Below, piece by piece: positions 39,231 to 52,187 of a DNA stretch of 64,000 bases; position 1 is the stretch's first letter, and each line of letters starts with the position of its first letter. The notes beneath the pieces were generated by a model, which was not told the origin of the DNA, did not search any database, and saw only the letters and a program-made list of their open reading frames with translations. A program made the translations under genes and the position numbers. The stretch comes from Dacryopinax spathularia. Lineage: Eukaryota; Basidiomycota; Dacrymycetes; Dacrymycetales; Dacrymycetaceae. Where the stretch lies: the NCBI GenBank assembly GCA_037974965.1, contig JBBPFI010000004.1, positions 868,001-932,000 of the forward strand, read 5' to 3'.

Positions 39231-39645
39231 GTGGGGCGTCGATCTCCATAGCAACTGATAGCCTCCACACGCTGCGCTGTCACAGTTGCTGTAAGCGTTG
39301 TAAATTCTGTTCATAACGTAGGGAAGGAGTACAGTAAAACTAAATCGTGAACAATCGTAATGTAAAACCTAGTTAAACACCACCAGAACAGGGGCGCAAA
39401 ACGAAAGTGGTAAAAGATGTGTAAGTGCGGTCAAAACAACCGGGACGCCTTCCTGCTCCCAGCGAGCAGCGAAGTGTCCACGGGGGCATTAGAGGCAGAA
39501 GGTAACGGGTGAAAAGGCTAGAAGAACAAGTAGTAGTAGAACGAGAGGGAAGGAATCATTGGGTTGGTATGCATTGTTTAGAGCACAGTGGTGAGGGATG
39601 TATGGTCAGCGGACGATCGTGTGCGCATCTGGTGTCCTCTGTCGG
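39231..39645. other. Short gene-free gap (pseudokinase upstream, zinc-finger 3' flank)
   Basis: About 415 bp, A/T-richer than the neighbours at 39300-39420. No gene seen. Confidence 0.5.
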
Positions 39646-41855
39646 CTATTGTTTGTGATTTAAGCCTCCGATACAGATGTTCCGTTGCTGATGCCGTGTC
39701 AGTGCGTCGCCTCGTGAGAATCCTTGGCCACTGCGGAACAAAAATTAGACTTTCTGAGACACGCGTGGGAATGATCGGAGAAAAAGAAAAGTACGCACCA
39801 TTCACAGACGAACGGTTTCTGCCGTGTATGTCGGCTTCGCACATGCCGGCCCAGGTCATGATTTCGGACGAATTTCATCTTGCATCCAGGCCAAGTGCAC
39901 GCGAATGGCCGGATATCAAGATGCATCTGCACATGCGACAGAATCGCACTCTTCCGCGGGAATGTCTTGCCGCACATCAGACACTTGAACCGCCTCTGGC
40001 CTGCTGCGCCAGCCCCGCCAAGCTCCGTGTATTTGTCGCTCAGATCAATGTTGAGCAGCGCCTGCTGAGCCTCACGTTCCGCATCAGCCTCATCGTAATC
40101 GCCCGCCTCGCTCGATCCATCATCATCCGACATGTCTATATCGTCCACATCGCTAGCCGGCTGGGAGTAGCTGATACCGCGATTTCGGGGTCGCAATCCA
40201 TGGGGAAGCGGCGGAACAGGCGGCAAATCGCTAGTCTTGATATCGCCTTCCAATCCACCCGTCTTCGAGAATTTGCGACTCCGGACCTTTCTCAGACCAC
40301 GCGTCGACACCTTCCTATCCCCACCACCCAGGCTCGCGGCACTCGTCGGTCGACGCAGCTTCCTCTTTCCAGGCGAAGGCGGGACGGGCATGCCCTGTGC
40401 CACTGGTGGAGGGTAGCTTGGCGGACCATTGGGCAGGCTGATCCCAAATGCGTTATTGTGATAGAAAGCCGCGGCATCCTGACTAGCCAGGAAGTGCTCG
40501 AGCCCTGGTTGAGGATGGCCTTGGAACTGCATGTCGTCCGATGTTGGATCGCCCATCCCGACCGTCCAATGGGGTTCGACGAACTGCGGCATCGGTTGAC
40601 CAAACTGACCGGCTGTGGGAGGTGGAGAGGGGTACATCAGCGCTAGATAGTCCACGTCACTCTCGCTTCCTGGTACAGGATGTTGAAGATAGGGAGAGCC
40701 AGAGTCGTAGCTGGCTGGACTATGTCGCCCATTGGCCGTGGGGAACGGTATGCCAATAGAAGTCGGATCATGCTGCTGACCTTGGTGGGAAGGGAAGATA
40801 TTGATAGGCGGAACGGGTGCAGAGGGCGGCGCAGACGCGCCAGAGTCCGGGTCGTCAAACTGTGCCAAGCTGAATGCGTGTGGATTCGGATTATGCGCAT
40901 GTACCGGGGAGTGCGACATATGCGCTGCAGCGAACGCGGAAGCGAGGTCATGGTTCACGTCTCCGCCTCCATGTGCGTGGTGCGGAACGGTGATGGGCGG
41001 AGCGGTTACGAGGGGGGATGAATGGGGGTATGTGGGGAAGATCTGGCCTATCTGAGCAGACGCCGGCGTTATCGGCGGCGAGGTCGTAAATGCGCTGTCA
41101 GCAGGACTGGGCAGTGAAGAGGAGGACGAGTAGTACTTCAGGTCCTGTCGAGAATCGTTCGGGTGATGCTGTGGTGGGGGCATGTGTTGCTGCTGCTGCG
41201 GTTGCTGTTGCTGCTGCTGAGGTACTTGTTGCTGCTGGGGTACAGCAGCAGCGTAGCGCAGATTACGGAACGTGTCATACTTGCTCGCTCGGGCAAGATC
41301 CAGAGGTGGAGGTACGCGCTTCTCCCGACCGAGGGGCGAACCTGACCTATCCCGCGAGTTGGCTACGGCAGCAAGGACAGAAGCAGGCACGGCAAGACCA
41401 AGCTCGGAGTAGTCGGCCATCAAATCTGGGTCTACCGCACCACGGTAGGCCATCATCTGTTTGTGTGGTGATCCGTCCGCATTCACGACGACGTTGGGTA
41501 TCGCTGGGTATTGTGACATCTGTTGTTGGTGATGCATGCCGTTGACCATCTGGCCCTTCTCGCTTGCGTGCTTTGTCGGTGACAGCTGGCTAAGGATGTT
41601 GCCTGCCTGGCGAGAGAGTTCCATGAGGTTTGCACGGAGTGTGTCGTCCCGAGGCAGGCCCTGGGCGGGCATAGCACTGGCCGTGACGGTCGTGATGCCG
41701 AAAGCCGGCGGGGAGGGGCGCAGAGCGGCCGCTGTTGACGGCGTGACGGAGCGGATGCGTTGCACGGCTGCGGGAGTGGAAGAGCGGCTGCTTTGGGTGC
41801 CGCCGGCGACCGAGGGAGGGGGAGGTAACGGTTGCGGTTGAGTTTGGGTCTGCAT
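39646..41855 (-). CDS. C2H2 zinc-finger transcription factor
   Basis: Exons 39799-41855 and 39646-39730 give 713 aa. A nuclear DNA-binding factor, with the DNA-binding part at the extreme C terminus. Three fingers are visible: FKCLMCGKTFPRKSAILSH plus VQMH; FACTWPGCKMKFVRNHDLGRH plus SRH read as a second C2H2; and, after the intron, CGQGFSRGDALTRHQQRNIC, a C2HC-type finger. That last form (RGDALTRH then Cys) resembles the third finger of calcineurin-responsive Crz1-type fungal factors. The long N-terminal part is disordered, with Gln runs around residues 205-225, many SP/TP sites and Met/Pro/His-rich stretches. A basic patch GKRKLRRPTSA may be a nuclear signal. Target genes cannot be inferred. 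Confidence 0.88.
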
Positions 41856-44731
41856 CCTCGGAAGACTGACGGATGATGGGATATAGGGTTTCGCAAGGGC
41901 GGTGAAAAGGGGGAAAGCAGCCGGAGCCGGCGGAGGATTAGCGATTTGGAGGGGATGGAGGGGAAGAAACGGGTATGACGCGAGTGGACGAGCTAATGGG
42001 TCGATGATACGTGCACGAGGACCTCAGAGCCGTACCACCGAACTGGGCTGTGGAGACGTGCTGTCACGACTGGAACCGCTCTAGACTTGCGTAAGCTTCG
42101 ATGGTCCAAGAGCGTCGAGGTGCACGGGACTCTGCACGGCGGAAGCGAGCCGAGGCGGAGGTCGATGTATGCGCAGGAACTGAGATAGCGCCCAGGACAG
42201 ACCAATCAGACCACGGACTTCCGGATCGAGCAGGACCAGGGGGGTCGAAACCCGAAGAGGCGATGATGCGTAATGGGTTTGTGCGAGACCTTCGATGTAT
42301 GCGTGCGTGACCCAAGCAGGACCCACCCAAAACGGGACTGATGGTGGATGTATAGGGCGAGGGTTCTGTGTCAGTGATTAGCGTCGGTTGGAGCGAGAAG
42401 CATGGATAAGGCTGGGCTCTCTGGAAGAAGTGCCCGAGACCAGACACTCACCACAGCGGGAATTAGGACGAGACCACTGCCTGGACCCACTGCTCACAAG
42501 TAACGAGCTCTTCGACTTCGCTCGCGTGGTGTCGGCGATGCCCAAGGCTCGATGATGTTATGCGTGTGCTCTGAGCAGCGTATATGCGCGCGAGTCGATC
42601 TGATCTTGCCCCAGTTTGGGTGATACGATTGATTCTGGCCGCTCTAGGGTGTCTTGTCTTGGTGCTTGGTCGGCGCCTGCGTGTGGTGTCTGAGGACGAC
42701 CAGCGGGGCGTGGGTGTATTAGGGAAGACGGCTAGGGGGAGAGACAAGTGAAGGGTATTGGATAGCAGAGAGAAGCAAGACGGCCGGGGCGGGGCGGCGA
42801 AGGAGGCTGGCAAGATGGCTAGCAAGGGTATGAAGCGGTACGGGTTTTGAGACAGCGCGCCAACTGAGTCAAGAACCACCTCGTCGGCCCGCTTCTTTCT
42901 GCTTCGCTCGTTCTTCTCGTCCTTGCGGCCACGGTGCGTGTGGTAGAAAGAGGAAGAGAGGAGGAGAGAAGAGGAGGAGAGTGCGCCGGTAGATTAGGGA
43001 TTGTTGTGCACCAACCGAGATGATGGTAGCGCGTAGATGTTGAACGACGCCGTCAGAGAGTCGCCTGAGCTTTGCAGGGCCTGTCCCCTCTCGCCAAAGA
43101 GGACTAGCTCGAGTGCGCCCACAGAGGAGGTAAGCGGGTGGTCCGTGCTCGGCGTAGATAGACGACTGAGCAGCGCACTATGGATGATCTGCACGTTGGG
43201 CGGGCCACATCTGTTGAACGCCGACCCGCGCCCTTTACACCCTCCGCCGGTCCCTGATGGGAGGGGTGCAGGGGTGGGATATATGGATCCCTGGTAACGG
43301 TGGCCTCTCGTATGCGTGTGCTGAGAGCCGACGAGGGAGAGGACGCGCCCGATGGTCGAGCAGTACGGGATCGAGCCGTTAGCTGGGCGGGAGGATGAGA
43401 CCGAGACCACGTTAGGAGGGGAGCAGTAGCGCAGGGGGAAGGGGAGATAGCGCGTCCCTCGGCTGGGTCGATGACACCCCCCGCTTGGCTCACCCAACGT
43501 CACCGCATACAACGAGCAACAGCAAACAGCGCGCGTAGGCGTAGGCGCGTCTGACCATCCCATCCCCCTTCAGCAGTACTCCCCCAAAGACGCGCCAATC
43601 GAACCTTGTTGAGATCGACCTTCTTCTCCATTCGGTCTTCTCTTCGCATCTTCGGTCCCTTCTGGCCTTCTCGCTCGGGGCGACGAACCCTGTCAACCCC
43701 TCGACCGCCGCGGCCAATCAACCCACGGAGCAAGTTCGCTTCCGTCTTAATTGGCCGGCCGCCCTTCTGATCCCGCTTCCGGTCCTTCGCATCTTCTCCC
43801 GCCGTCATCACAGCCCCGATCCATCCTCCATCGATCCCATCACCCAACCTCCATCAACTCCATCAGCGCATCCTCCCATCCGTGCCGTAAAGAAGCCACG
43901 ACAGATCCCGAAGACTCGCGTGCGCTGCCGCACTTGCCGACGGGCCAAGCCGGTCTGGCCCCACGAGGACCGACCCGTCTTGCCCGTCTCGTGACCTCTT
44001 CCTGGGCCAAGCGCCCGGGTTCCGCCCATGACGAGAGCTGACAATCAATAATTTTTGCTGCCGTTAGGGTTTCACACTCCGCCGACGCCGCTACTTATGA
44101 GACAACGTGCAAGCCACGCGAGCCGATTGCTGCCGAGCCGCGGAAGCGATGTCTGCTGCGAGGGCCGACCCTGGTCTGTGCAGGGAAGAGGCGAGGACTG
44201 ATGTAGTTGTCGCAAGTACCAGGGCTTCTGGGCATGATGCTGCTCCATCATACTCATTCCTAATCCACATGATGCCCAGCTTCGCTATTGAGCGCATTGT
44301 CGCAGGGTGGCATCATAGTCGGGTGGCTCCAACGAGAGAGACAACGGACTATGCAACCGACACAATTCCTAGGATGCACGATGCATGATTGATGATGCGC
44401 ACTGGGAATCGAGGGTGATAGATAGTAAGAATCGTTTCATCATGACTAGGGAAAAAAGGGTAAACAGGAAGATACGCTAGGTAGGTTGGTAGGTAAGACG
44501 TAGGATAGGGACAGGGGCGATCAAAGACCGCTCGTGCCCCGCTAGGTCGGGTTTTACATTACATCACATCGAGTCCGCGTCACTTTCGAGCAAGCGCTGT
44601 GCATCGTAGACACCCAGCGCCCGACACAAGCTCTCATTCAGCATTTCTCCGCTCATCGGCTCCGTTAGCGCTCGTGGACCTGTCACGCACGCCTAGTGCT
44701 AGACTGGCTCGTACGACATGGGCACGGACGC
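41856..44731. other. 2.9 kb gene-free region upstream of the zinc-finger gene
   Basis: No reading frame is convincing. The longest (189 codons, minus, 42994-43563) is low in family character and overlaps others. A long regulatory or leader region for the zinc-finger gene is likely, which is common for fungal transcription factors. The stretch 44040-44700 holds the downstream flank of SCAMP. Confidence 0.45.
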
Positions 44732-46069
44732 TTACAGGCCCCGGCCGGTGAAGTATGCCCGAGCGCCATGCGTCGCCAGCTCGCCCTTCGCCTTGTTAAA
44801 CGTGTGTCCCGCATCGTTTCCGTGTCGCCAGATCTGCACATGCAGGAGTCAGCAATAAGGAACGAAGATACGCCGGAGATCGAAGATCGCGGTGACGCGA
44901 TGGCTCGGATGCTAGATGCGCCCGAGCCCAAGTCACGCGTCTAGGAAAGGACTTACCAGACGGTAGTACAGGATATTCCCTACACCCTGGACAATCCAGC
45001 CAGCCGTCGCGACCGTGCCAAGGATTCCAGCAACAAGGTAATGCCGTGCATACGCCCTGAATCCAGGAACAGCAAGTCCCTTTCAGCCTCTTTTCCCCAC
45101 AATGACGATATTAGACCGAGACGCACGAAATCATGGAGATCAGGCCTGCGGACCCTGTTGACGGGATCCCGATGATCATGTAGATTGAAAAGAGGAGATG
45201 GAAGCCGCAGAAGACGTAGTATATGTCTGAAAGCCGAGCGGACCGGGGTCAGACGGTGCCTGATTTCGAGCGGGAAATGCGGGGTACGTACAGTAGAAGA
45301 GGGATTGCTCCTTCGCGAAGCCTCTGTAGATCGGGCTGCAAGACTGTGAGCGAAAGTTGCAGGCACGGTTCGTCAGATTGGCTTACAGGTACCATAGGAA
45401 GAATGAGGCAATAGGGATCACCACAAGGTACCTGGTTCGAGAACCATTAGCCATCTGCAACACCCTCGCACTGAATAGCACGCTCACCCAATACTTGCTC
45501 CCAAGTCCTTGCCGCCATCAGCAGTCCCGCTCAGCAGGATGAAGATGCAGGCGATGAAGTTGATGACCAGAGTGCCGATCAGGACTAGCCAAAGCCAGTA
45601 GAGGCGCTGCATGAGCTGCTGTGATGGCTCCGGGATATCGCTCTTGATGTCATGGTGAATGATAGGGACTGTAGTCCCAATTCAGCATTTATTTTGCGTC
45701 CTGGTGCGAATTTATGCTTACAGACTACAACGGTCTTCGTCAGCGCTTATACAGTTCGGGATGGGTTATGTACTCACAAAACGGCCAATTTGGCTTCCCT
45801 TGGTTCGCGAGCGCCTCTTGCTGCCTCGCCAACTCCCTCTCTCGTGCCTCAAGTTCCCTTTCCCTCCTGCTCAACTCCTCAAGCCTTGCATCCGGGTTCG
45901 CGGTGTGTACAGATGCGGGGAATGTTGCCCTTGTCGGTGTGGGATCCGCGAAAGGGTTAGGGCCGTCGTCCTCTAATGAGGCAGTTGATGCGAAGGGGTC
46001 GACGTGACCTTCAGCCAGCTCATGATCAGCATGCAGTATTCCAGTGGAGCAAACAGTAGGCGCACTCAT
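44732..46069 (-). CDS. Secretory carrier-associated membrane protein (SCAMP)
   Basis: A gene of about six to seven exons; the first is 45778-46069 and the last begins WRHGNDAGHTFNKAKGE and ends YFTGRGL. SCAMPs are four-helix membrane proteins of the trans-Golgi, endosomes and plasma membrane that act in vesicle recycling. The N-terminal part has the NPF endocytic motif (NPFADP) and a coiled coil (SRRERELEARERELARQQ). The domain follows: PEPSQQLMQRLYWLWLVLIG, VINFIACIFILLSG, YLVVIPIASFFLWY, the cytosolic signature PIYRGFAKEQSLFYYIYY, and FCGFHLLFSIYMIIGIPSTG. Exact splice points in the middle (45290-45440) are uncertain by a base or two. The gene start was taken at MSAPTV; an upstream in-frame Met at 46120 exists. 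Confidence 0.9.
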
Positions 46070-46970
46070 GATGGAAGTCCAGTCGGGTTGCCACTCTTGA
46101 TAGGTAGTTCCGATTTCCAAGCAGGATGTAGCAGGTCAACGTAACAGACAGAGTATCGGTCTAGCTGCTGGACGTCCTCTCCTGCGCTATTATGCAGTCG
46201 TGTGTGGCGAATACCGGTACAGAGTACTTCGTATGGAAACGAGGAGCGGACAGCTTGCTTGCCGCGTCCGGGAGCGGACAGCACCCTGGAGACCCCAGAT
46301 TGGACCCAACGCAAGATTCCAGGACATTTTGTATTTCTGCGATTCCGTTTACTCCCGTCTTCACCATCCGACCGGATCCTAATCACGACAGCCAACGAGC
46401 GCTTAACCCTGTCTCGCGCCGAGGTTGAGATAGGCATGTTGGTCTCAATTGATGTTCATATCCTCGCAGCCATCCTTGATACTATGGATCTTCCTCTCGT
46501 TTCTGTCTCTGGCGATTTGAGATTGGCGCGCTGTTCTCCGCTGTGATGACCATCTCCACGTAGCCATGATCGAGAGCTGTGGGACTTTCTCCTCTGTCTG
46601 TCTCCAACCCACCGACATTCTTTACCAACGTAGACGCTCTGCGATACGCAGTCATGTCCTTTCGCCTCCACACATCCGTGACTTTGACAAAATCAATGCC
46701 GCTTCACCTGCACGACTTTATTCGCCCACCTCGAACTCGCTTTTCTTATGTCCTCCCTGGCCTTACGTCCCTCCTCTGTCCTCCTTGGACACTTCCAATA
46801 CAGCCGCCCGACCACGTGTAGTACCTCACCTCGCCACCGTCAGACAGGCTCCTCGGCTTTGGGTGAAGCCACAACTTGAAGCCATCCTCAGAACTGTACA
46901 GGTCCACTTTCCGCTTTTAAGATGCGCGGACGCCCTCTCGCTTGCCTCTTACCAGCCGCTTCGTAGCAAA
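46070..46970. other. Gap between SCAMP and the small helical gene
   Basis: About 900 bp, presumed divergent promoters. An open frame continues upstream of 46971 in the frame of the next gene (to about 46566), so that gene's start may lie further left. No motif supports the extension. Confidence 0.4.
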
Positions 46971-47451
46971 ATGCAGCCAGGCGCGCAGTCGCTTTCCTCT
47001 CCAACCGGCAATACCACTCAGTCACCTCAACCACGCTTTCCGTCCACGGCCCTCCTGTTCTGCCCCGCGGAGCAACAATGCGAGCGAGTCTTGGAGGATC
47101 TTGGTTAGTCCCCGTCCTTCCCGCTGCTACATTTATCTTGATGACTTCCTAGCTCGAATCCAGGTGACGCCTTGCAACTCGTCCCTCGCATCGTCATTCG
47201 CGCAGCTTTCCCTCTTGATCAAGGATGAGAAGGCAGCACTTAGGGCGTGTCATGATTCACAATGGGCACAAATCGAATCCTCTCTGCTCTCTTGTGATGC
47301 AGACACCTTCGCGGCTGCACTTCTCAATCACCTCCAGCTCTTCTTAGATCAAGATCGTGATGCGCTTCAGCTTCAGGCCCAATGGTGGCAGGATCTGCGG
47401 CCATTGCTCAATGTGTATCGCGAACTGGTGCAGCGTCCAATCTGTTATTAG
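46971..47451 (+). CDS. Small helical protein of unknown function, 143 aa
   Basis: Exons 46971-47103 and 47153-47451 joined over a 49-nt intron give 143 aa and a whole number of codons. I do not recognise it. Residues 1-35 are Ser/Pro/Gln-rich; the rest is predicted helical (CERVLEDLARIQVTP, SFAQLSLLIKDEKAALRA, LLNHLQLFLDQDRDALQLQ, WWQDLRPLLNVYRELVQ), the pattern of a small coiled-coil complex subunit such as those of kinetochore or DNA-replication complexes. That comparison is structural impression only. An alternative acceptor (47162) would end the frame soon, so the chosen one is preferred. Confidence 0.5.
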
Positions 47452-47844
47452 ACCAAGCGGCCGCAAATGTATCCTATACAAACGATATGGCTCATCTGAT
47501 TCATTGTGCTGCGCATGTCATAAGTTCCTTTCTCTTCCCTTCTTGCTTCCAAGTACTTGGTAGTATAAAGAGGAATGAAGATTGAGATATTGCCCACGCG
47601 GAGGTCAAAAGGGCCTTATACCTTTGCTCGCCTCATCTGCCAAAGTGACAGGTCGCCCCTAGTCATCCGCATCCATCTGGCGTGGATATCGCCGCTGCTC
47701 CACCCGCAGCTCTGGCTGACAGTTGGGCCCAGGGCAACCACGGGAATACTTCTTATGCATTATAAGGGAATTATTTCATCCACTGCAATGTATGATGTAA
47801 GTAGCTGTGTTAATACTTTGAAACACGCTCCGACTTCGGCCTCT
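47452..47844. other. Convergent intergenic gap
   Basis: About 390 bp between two convergent genes; nothing recognised. Confidence 0.5.
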
Positions 47845-49493
47845 CTATGCACACACATCTGCCCCCGAATCTCCTCCGACCACCCCGGTACCCATGCTCT
47901 TCCCGTCCCAACCTTCTAATATCATCTCCATGTCCTTGGCTTGAGTCCAGATCAAATTCCACCAAGCATTGGCAAACTCGTGATTGATCTGTTCTGCGGC
48001 TTTCCAGAATCTGGCTGCAGTTGTCTCGGGCGAACATCGGATTTGCAAGGCGGGCCACAATGTGCGGACGACTTTCGCCAAGAACGAGGGATCGCCCTCA
48101 AAGCGCTTCACTTCGATACACAGCTCATTGGTTGTCTTGGGAAAACAGTCCTCGTCTTGATCGTCTTTACAGAACGCAGATGTCAACTGCACGTAAACCA
48201 GAGCAGGGTGCTCCATGCTCAGAGCGGCGATCGTCTGCAAGGGCACACCCTGCGCCTCTCCTGTTAGCCCAGCATTGAAAGAGAGAATACCGCTTGGCTT
48301 CCCCCAGCTGATCTCGACCGTATTCAGAACGCGCATTAGCCTTGTAAGTGCGATGATAGAGGCGTCTTTTAGCCGTAAAGGTCGATCGCCCTCATAGTTG
48401 AAGGCAAGACGGCGGAGCAGTTTGCAAGTATGAAGAGGGCCGAGTGCATGGTCGAAGTCGAACGGCCCCAAGTCGTTGCGATGGAATTGGCAACGAAAGT
48501 TGACGGCAAGGTCCTCAAGGGCCGGGTACTGCGTTGCAATAATTTCGGAGAGCATTCGACAGCCAATGTTCGGCAGGGGGCATGTGGCAACAACATGAAG
48601 AACGTGGAGCTCGGCGTGTAAACAGCGAAGCAAGCGCAGGATGTCCTTCATCTCCCCGTCGATTGTCACATGCTTCAACGCGGACCATGCTTGAGACAAA
48701 CGCCAGGTCTTGCGGTTCTCACACATTGTTCTGAGTCCTCTTGGGCCGACGAAGTCTATCCGCTTTACGCTCAGCTTGTGTTGAAGCGCATATAACATGC
48801 CTCCCGTCACGAAGTCGAGGCTGAGTCCCACCCGTTCCAAGCGAGGATACGGCCAAAACATCTGGACACTTGCCAAGGCCGTGTGTTGAAGTCCTACGCT
48901 TTCCCCGCCCATAATAGTCAAGTGTTGGAGGCTCGTGCACGAGCTGGTCGTATGCATCGCCTGTTGGTAAGCTTCGTTCCATGTATGCGCGGCATAACGC
49001 CTCGCAGTGTCAGTCACGTAGATGTCAATGGCCTTGAGATTGGGTCCACAAACCAACTCGAGCAGAAGGAAGCCTTCAGGGTCAACCACATCGACGAGAA
49101 CACGCTTCAAGTTTGGGAACGGACGTTGCCCAGTAGCCAAACGGATCGAACTGATGCCGAGTCCAATGTATCTCGTGTCGTGCTGCTCGAACGTCGTTAA
49201 GTCCAACGAGCGGACTTTTTCGCTGTAGAACCGAGCACGACGGGCAGCCTTGCATTTATGAAGAAGGCTCCACGGGGAACAATGCACCAGGTACTCACTG
49301 CGTCGTTCTGAGCATGACATTCGCGGATAATGTGGAATAATCCCTCAAGCGCATCACTCCCGATGTCCTCCCAAAGAATGTCCAGCGCTCGTTCCATTCC
49401 CTTTGCGGTTGACGCCACATTTATCAAGTCCCGGGGCCTCAAGCTATCGAGGATTCTGTCTTGGATAGGAACCATGCTGAGAATGTTAATCAT
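47845..49493 (-). CDS. F-box / leucine-rich-like protein, 532 aa
   Basis: Exons 49299-49493 and 47845-49248 give 532 aa. The N terminus has a divergent F-box: MVPIQDRILDSLRPRDLINV then ASTAKGMERALDILWEDI, which ends with the typical LWEDI. The rest alternates Leu-rich strands and helices (LQHLTIMGG, YPRLERVGLSLDF, WSALKHVTIDGEM, YPALEDLAVNF, CKLLRRLAFNY), like the irregular LRR part of the very large agaricomycete F-box families. Such proteins are substrate receptors of SCF ubiquitin ligases; the target is unknown. The C-terminal residues are an acidic and Gly-rich tail. It begins the lineage-specific right block of the window. Confidence 0.85.
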
Positions 49494-49736
49494 GGTTGAT
49501 GGTCACAGGTTAAGCCGCTTGCGGGCTCTGGGGCGCGACACGGGTACCAACTAACCGCGACCCTCACATCCTCACCTTACCCCGCAAGTCTTGCCCGGCT
49601 GCCCTTCACTAGGTTTACTAGTAATTTCACATCACATCACGCTATGTCCCCTAACGAGTATACCATTCATAAGCCGTCAATCCTACACGCATATAGCCTA
49701 GCCGTTCGAGAAGGGCGCCGCGACCGGGGTACATCA

Positions 49737-51352
49737 CTAATTAACGTGTCCCCGTACACCTACCAATCCCGTAATCCAAGCTGTCGGCGTCATTCCGAGA
49801 GCTTTCCAGAGTATGAAGAAGCAGACTATGTAGGGGAATGTCAGCCAGTTCGATTGGCGCCGATGTTTGGACTTACTTAGCGTTTCGAGGCACCAAAACC
49901 AGTGCTTCATCAGGAGGTACTTAGGCGCGCCGCCGAGCTTCATTACACCTAGTTTCACGATACCCCAATCCAGAGCTAAGTCTTCCCTCCAAGTCATGTG
50001 GTCGATCCTCCCCGCGACCTTGGATGCGCGACGTCTACCTTGCCAGAGCGTCCAGCTCATCCCAAAATCGTTCCATACTTTGTGTCCCTCTTCGCTCAGT
50101 TGAAGCTTCTGTTGATTCCAGTAGAAGCGGTCGACACAACCATCGCGAAGGGTGATGGCCATCTTCCTGATCAGATGCTCTTTCTTTTCGGGCGCACTTG
50201 CTTTCCAGGCTTGGATGGGTGCACCCCACAGGCGTTCGTCCGAGGCGATTTCCGCTTCACTTGATCGTGCTGTATTACGAAGACGCTAAATGGATGGTCA
50301 GCCTACTGCCAAGGCGAGGTTGAAGAGTATGCGTACCCCAAGCCTATTATGCCTTACCGCCTCCATGATGGCGGGTTGCATCCAGATTTCCCAATCCTTG
50401 CCGTCTACGCAAGCTTCAGCCGCAAATCTCCAGAATCTGGGATCGTCCAGAGTATAACGCGCCAATTCGTCTCGCATACTGTAGTCGCCGGAATGGATGG
50501 GTGGTAAGCCTGGGGTACTGTAGTCGCCCGGATCGATGGGTGGTAAACCAGGAGTCAGGTAGTCGTCGGGATCGATGGGTGGTGAGCCAGCAATACTGTA
50601 GTCGCCGATATCGACAAGTGGTAAGCCAGGAGTGTTTGCCTTGGCTGTCGTCGGGCCCGTGATGTGGACGGCGTCGTCGTCTTGCTCCGCTTCACCCATG
50701 ACGCGTCCCGCCAGGCCGTTATCCACGCACTCCTCTTCTGCTCGTTCCCCTCCGGCAACCTCCATGGCAGATGCAGCTTCGTCGTGAGTGCCTTGCTCAA
50801 GAAATGTCCACCGCTATCGTTTCTTCCTGAGACCGGTACACACGCTGATACGCTCATCGGTGACGCAGGCGCGCCGTCATCGCCTTCGCCTTCTTGGGCG
50901 GAAATCTGCACCTCCCCATCGTCGTTATCTCGAGTGTTGGCCGGTACCCTTTGGCTTGTCGTCGGTGGGGCAGTTGCGCGGTTCTCCTCCGTCTCGGCAC
51001 TGGGGATGCGGTCGTCTTCATCACTGTCGTCAGGACTGGCCGTCTTCATGAATTCACTTGGTAAGGGTTCTTCGCGTCGCTCGCTCGCCGGCATGTGCGA
51101 CATTGTAGTGACACTGGTTGGTATGATGTCTGGCTCCTCCGCGTCGGCATTGTGTGAGAGAGCATGGTCGTCAGCCGGACTCGCTTTGCTCGTCTGCGAT
51201 TGTGGAAGGGCCGGAGCGGACGTTTCCTTCGCCATGATGTTGAGTTCGAACGACGAGTCCGATACGGCGCTCGGGGTACGTTGAGGAAGTGGGTTCAGGG
51301 CCAGAACGGCCAGGGTGGCCGTCGCCGATCCCGGTTTGTTCCTGCGCGGCAT
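49737..51352 (-). CDS. Lineage-specific protein with 13-residue repeats (structure uncertain)
   Basis: The downstream exons are firm: 50337 upward, 49877-50285 and 49737-49825, with introns 50286-50336 and 49826-49876, all in one frame. Upstream, a 345-codon Ser/Asp/Glu/Pro-rich frame must be joined by an intron around 50780-50850. A shorter model starting at 50765 (308 aa) also works. In the middle are four 13-residue repeats of the form PGLPPIDPGDYST. The C-terminal third is Trp-rich and ordered (WGAPIQAWKASAPEKK, DRFYWNQQKLQLSEEG, VWNDFGMSWTLWQGRR) and ends in a hydrophobic stretch (CFFILWKALGMTPTAWI). I do not recognise the family. It resembles the many orphan genes of agaricomycetes. Confidence 0.45.
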
Positions 51353-52187
51353 TACTGACACCGGCCTATCACGGCGGCGGTGCGCTCCTCCTCGCCCCAC
51401 TCCTAACGTATCACTGGCTCGCCATCCTTCCCCATCACTGACATGCAGCTGAGGCCCACTCCTCGTGCGGCTCAGCTCGTCCTCAACCACGCCCAACGGG
51501 TCTTTCCAGACAATGCCTTCAGGACCACCCTCGCCGTCCGCGTGGAGCCTCTGTTCCTCCTCCACTGCTGTGACCTCCTTCCCTTCAACCATCGCCGACG
51601 GGTGCTGCGTAACCAGGGTGAACCGCTACGGTGGGAGAGTTTGTAGAGTAGGGCGATGGACGTCTGCGGCGGTCGTCGAGCAGAGAGCAAGGCTGAATGT
51701 GTGGTGACCTGCGCATGTCGACTTTGAACGGATCCGAATGCGGATTTGCACCAGGACGGACCAACACCCTCATTTTCGCGTGCGACTCGACCACGCATCT
51801 TGCCACAAACCGTCGTTAGCACAGTGTAGACGCGGAGTGCGAGCATCAGAGCGCACCCACGCATTGGAATCTGGATGGCGGCCTGTCCGTTACGCATTAA
51901 CACCCATTGGACTAGTCCCGCGGTCGATGTAGGGAGTATATTTCTGAGGATGTGACAGCATCTGTGCATTGCAAGGACTGTCGGTACTGAGATTATTGGG
52001 TCACATGATTTGCGGAAAGGCCGGTACACTGCTCCACCCAGGGAGATATTAATTGGTTCCATGATAATCTGGCGCGTCACTGGCCTGTTGTGTCATCGCC
52101 TCAACTCCTTTCAGGTCAACCGTTACTTCTCCACCTCATCCCCCCGTACGGCTTTCCAGTATACATCACTCCAGACCGTGAGTTTCC
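51353..52187. other. Divergent intergenic region
   Basis: About 835 bp upstream of two divergent orphan genes. A frame on the minus strand (to 51592) would extend the gene at 49737 upstream, but lacks clear coding character. No repeat or RNA seen. Confidence 0.4.

Noticed and set aside
42994-43563. 189-codon frame on the minus strand
   Set aside because: Overlaps other frames of similar length, lacks ordered segments and lies in a GC-rich leader region where long chance frames are common.
46566-46970. Upstream extension of the 143-aa helical protein
   Set aside because: The frame is open but Pro/Ser/Leu-rich without any helical pattern; kept only as a possibility.
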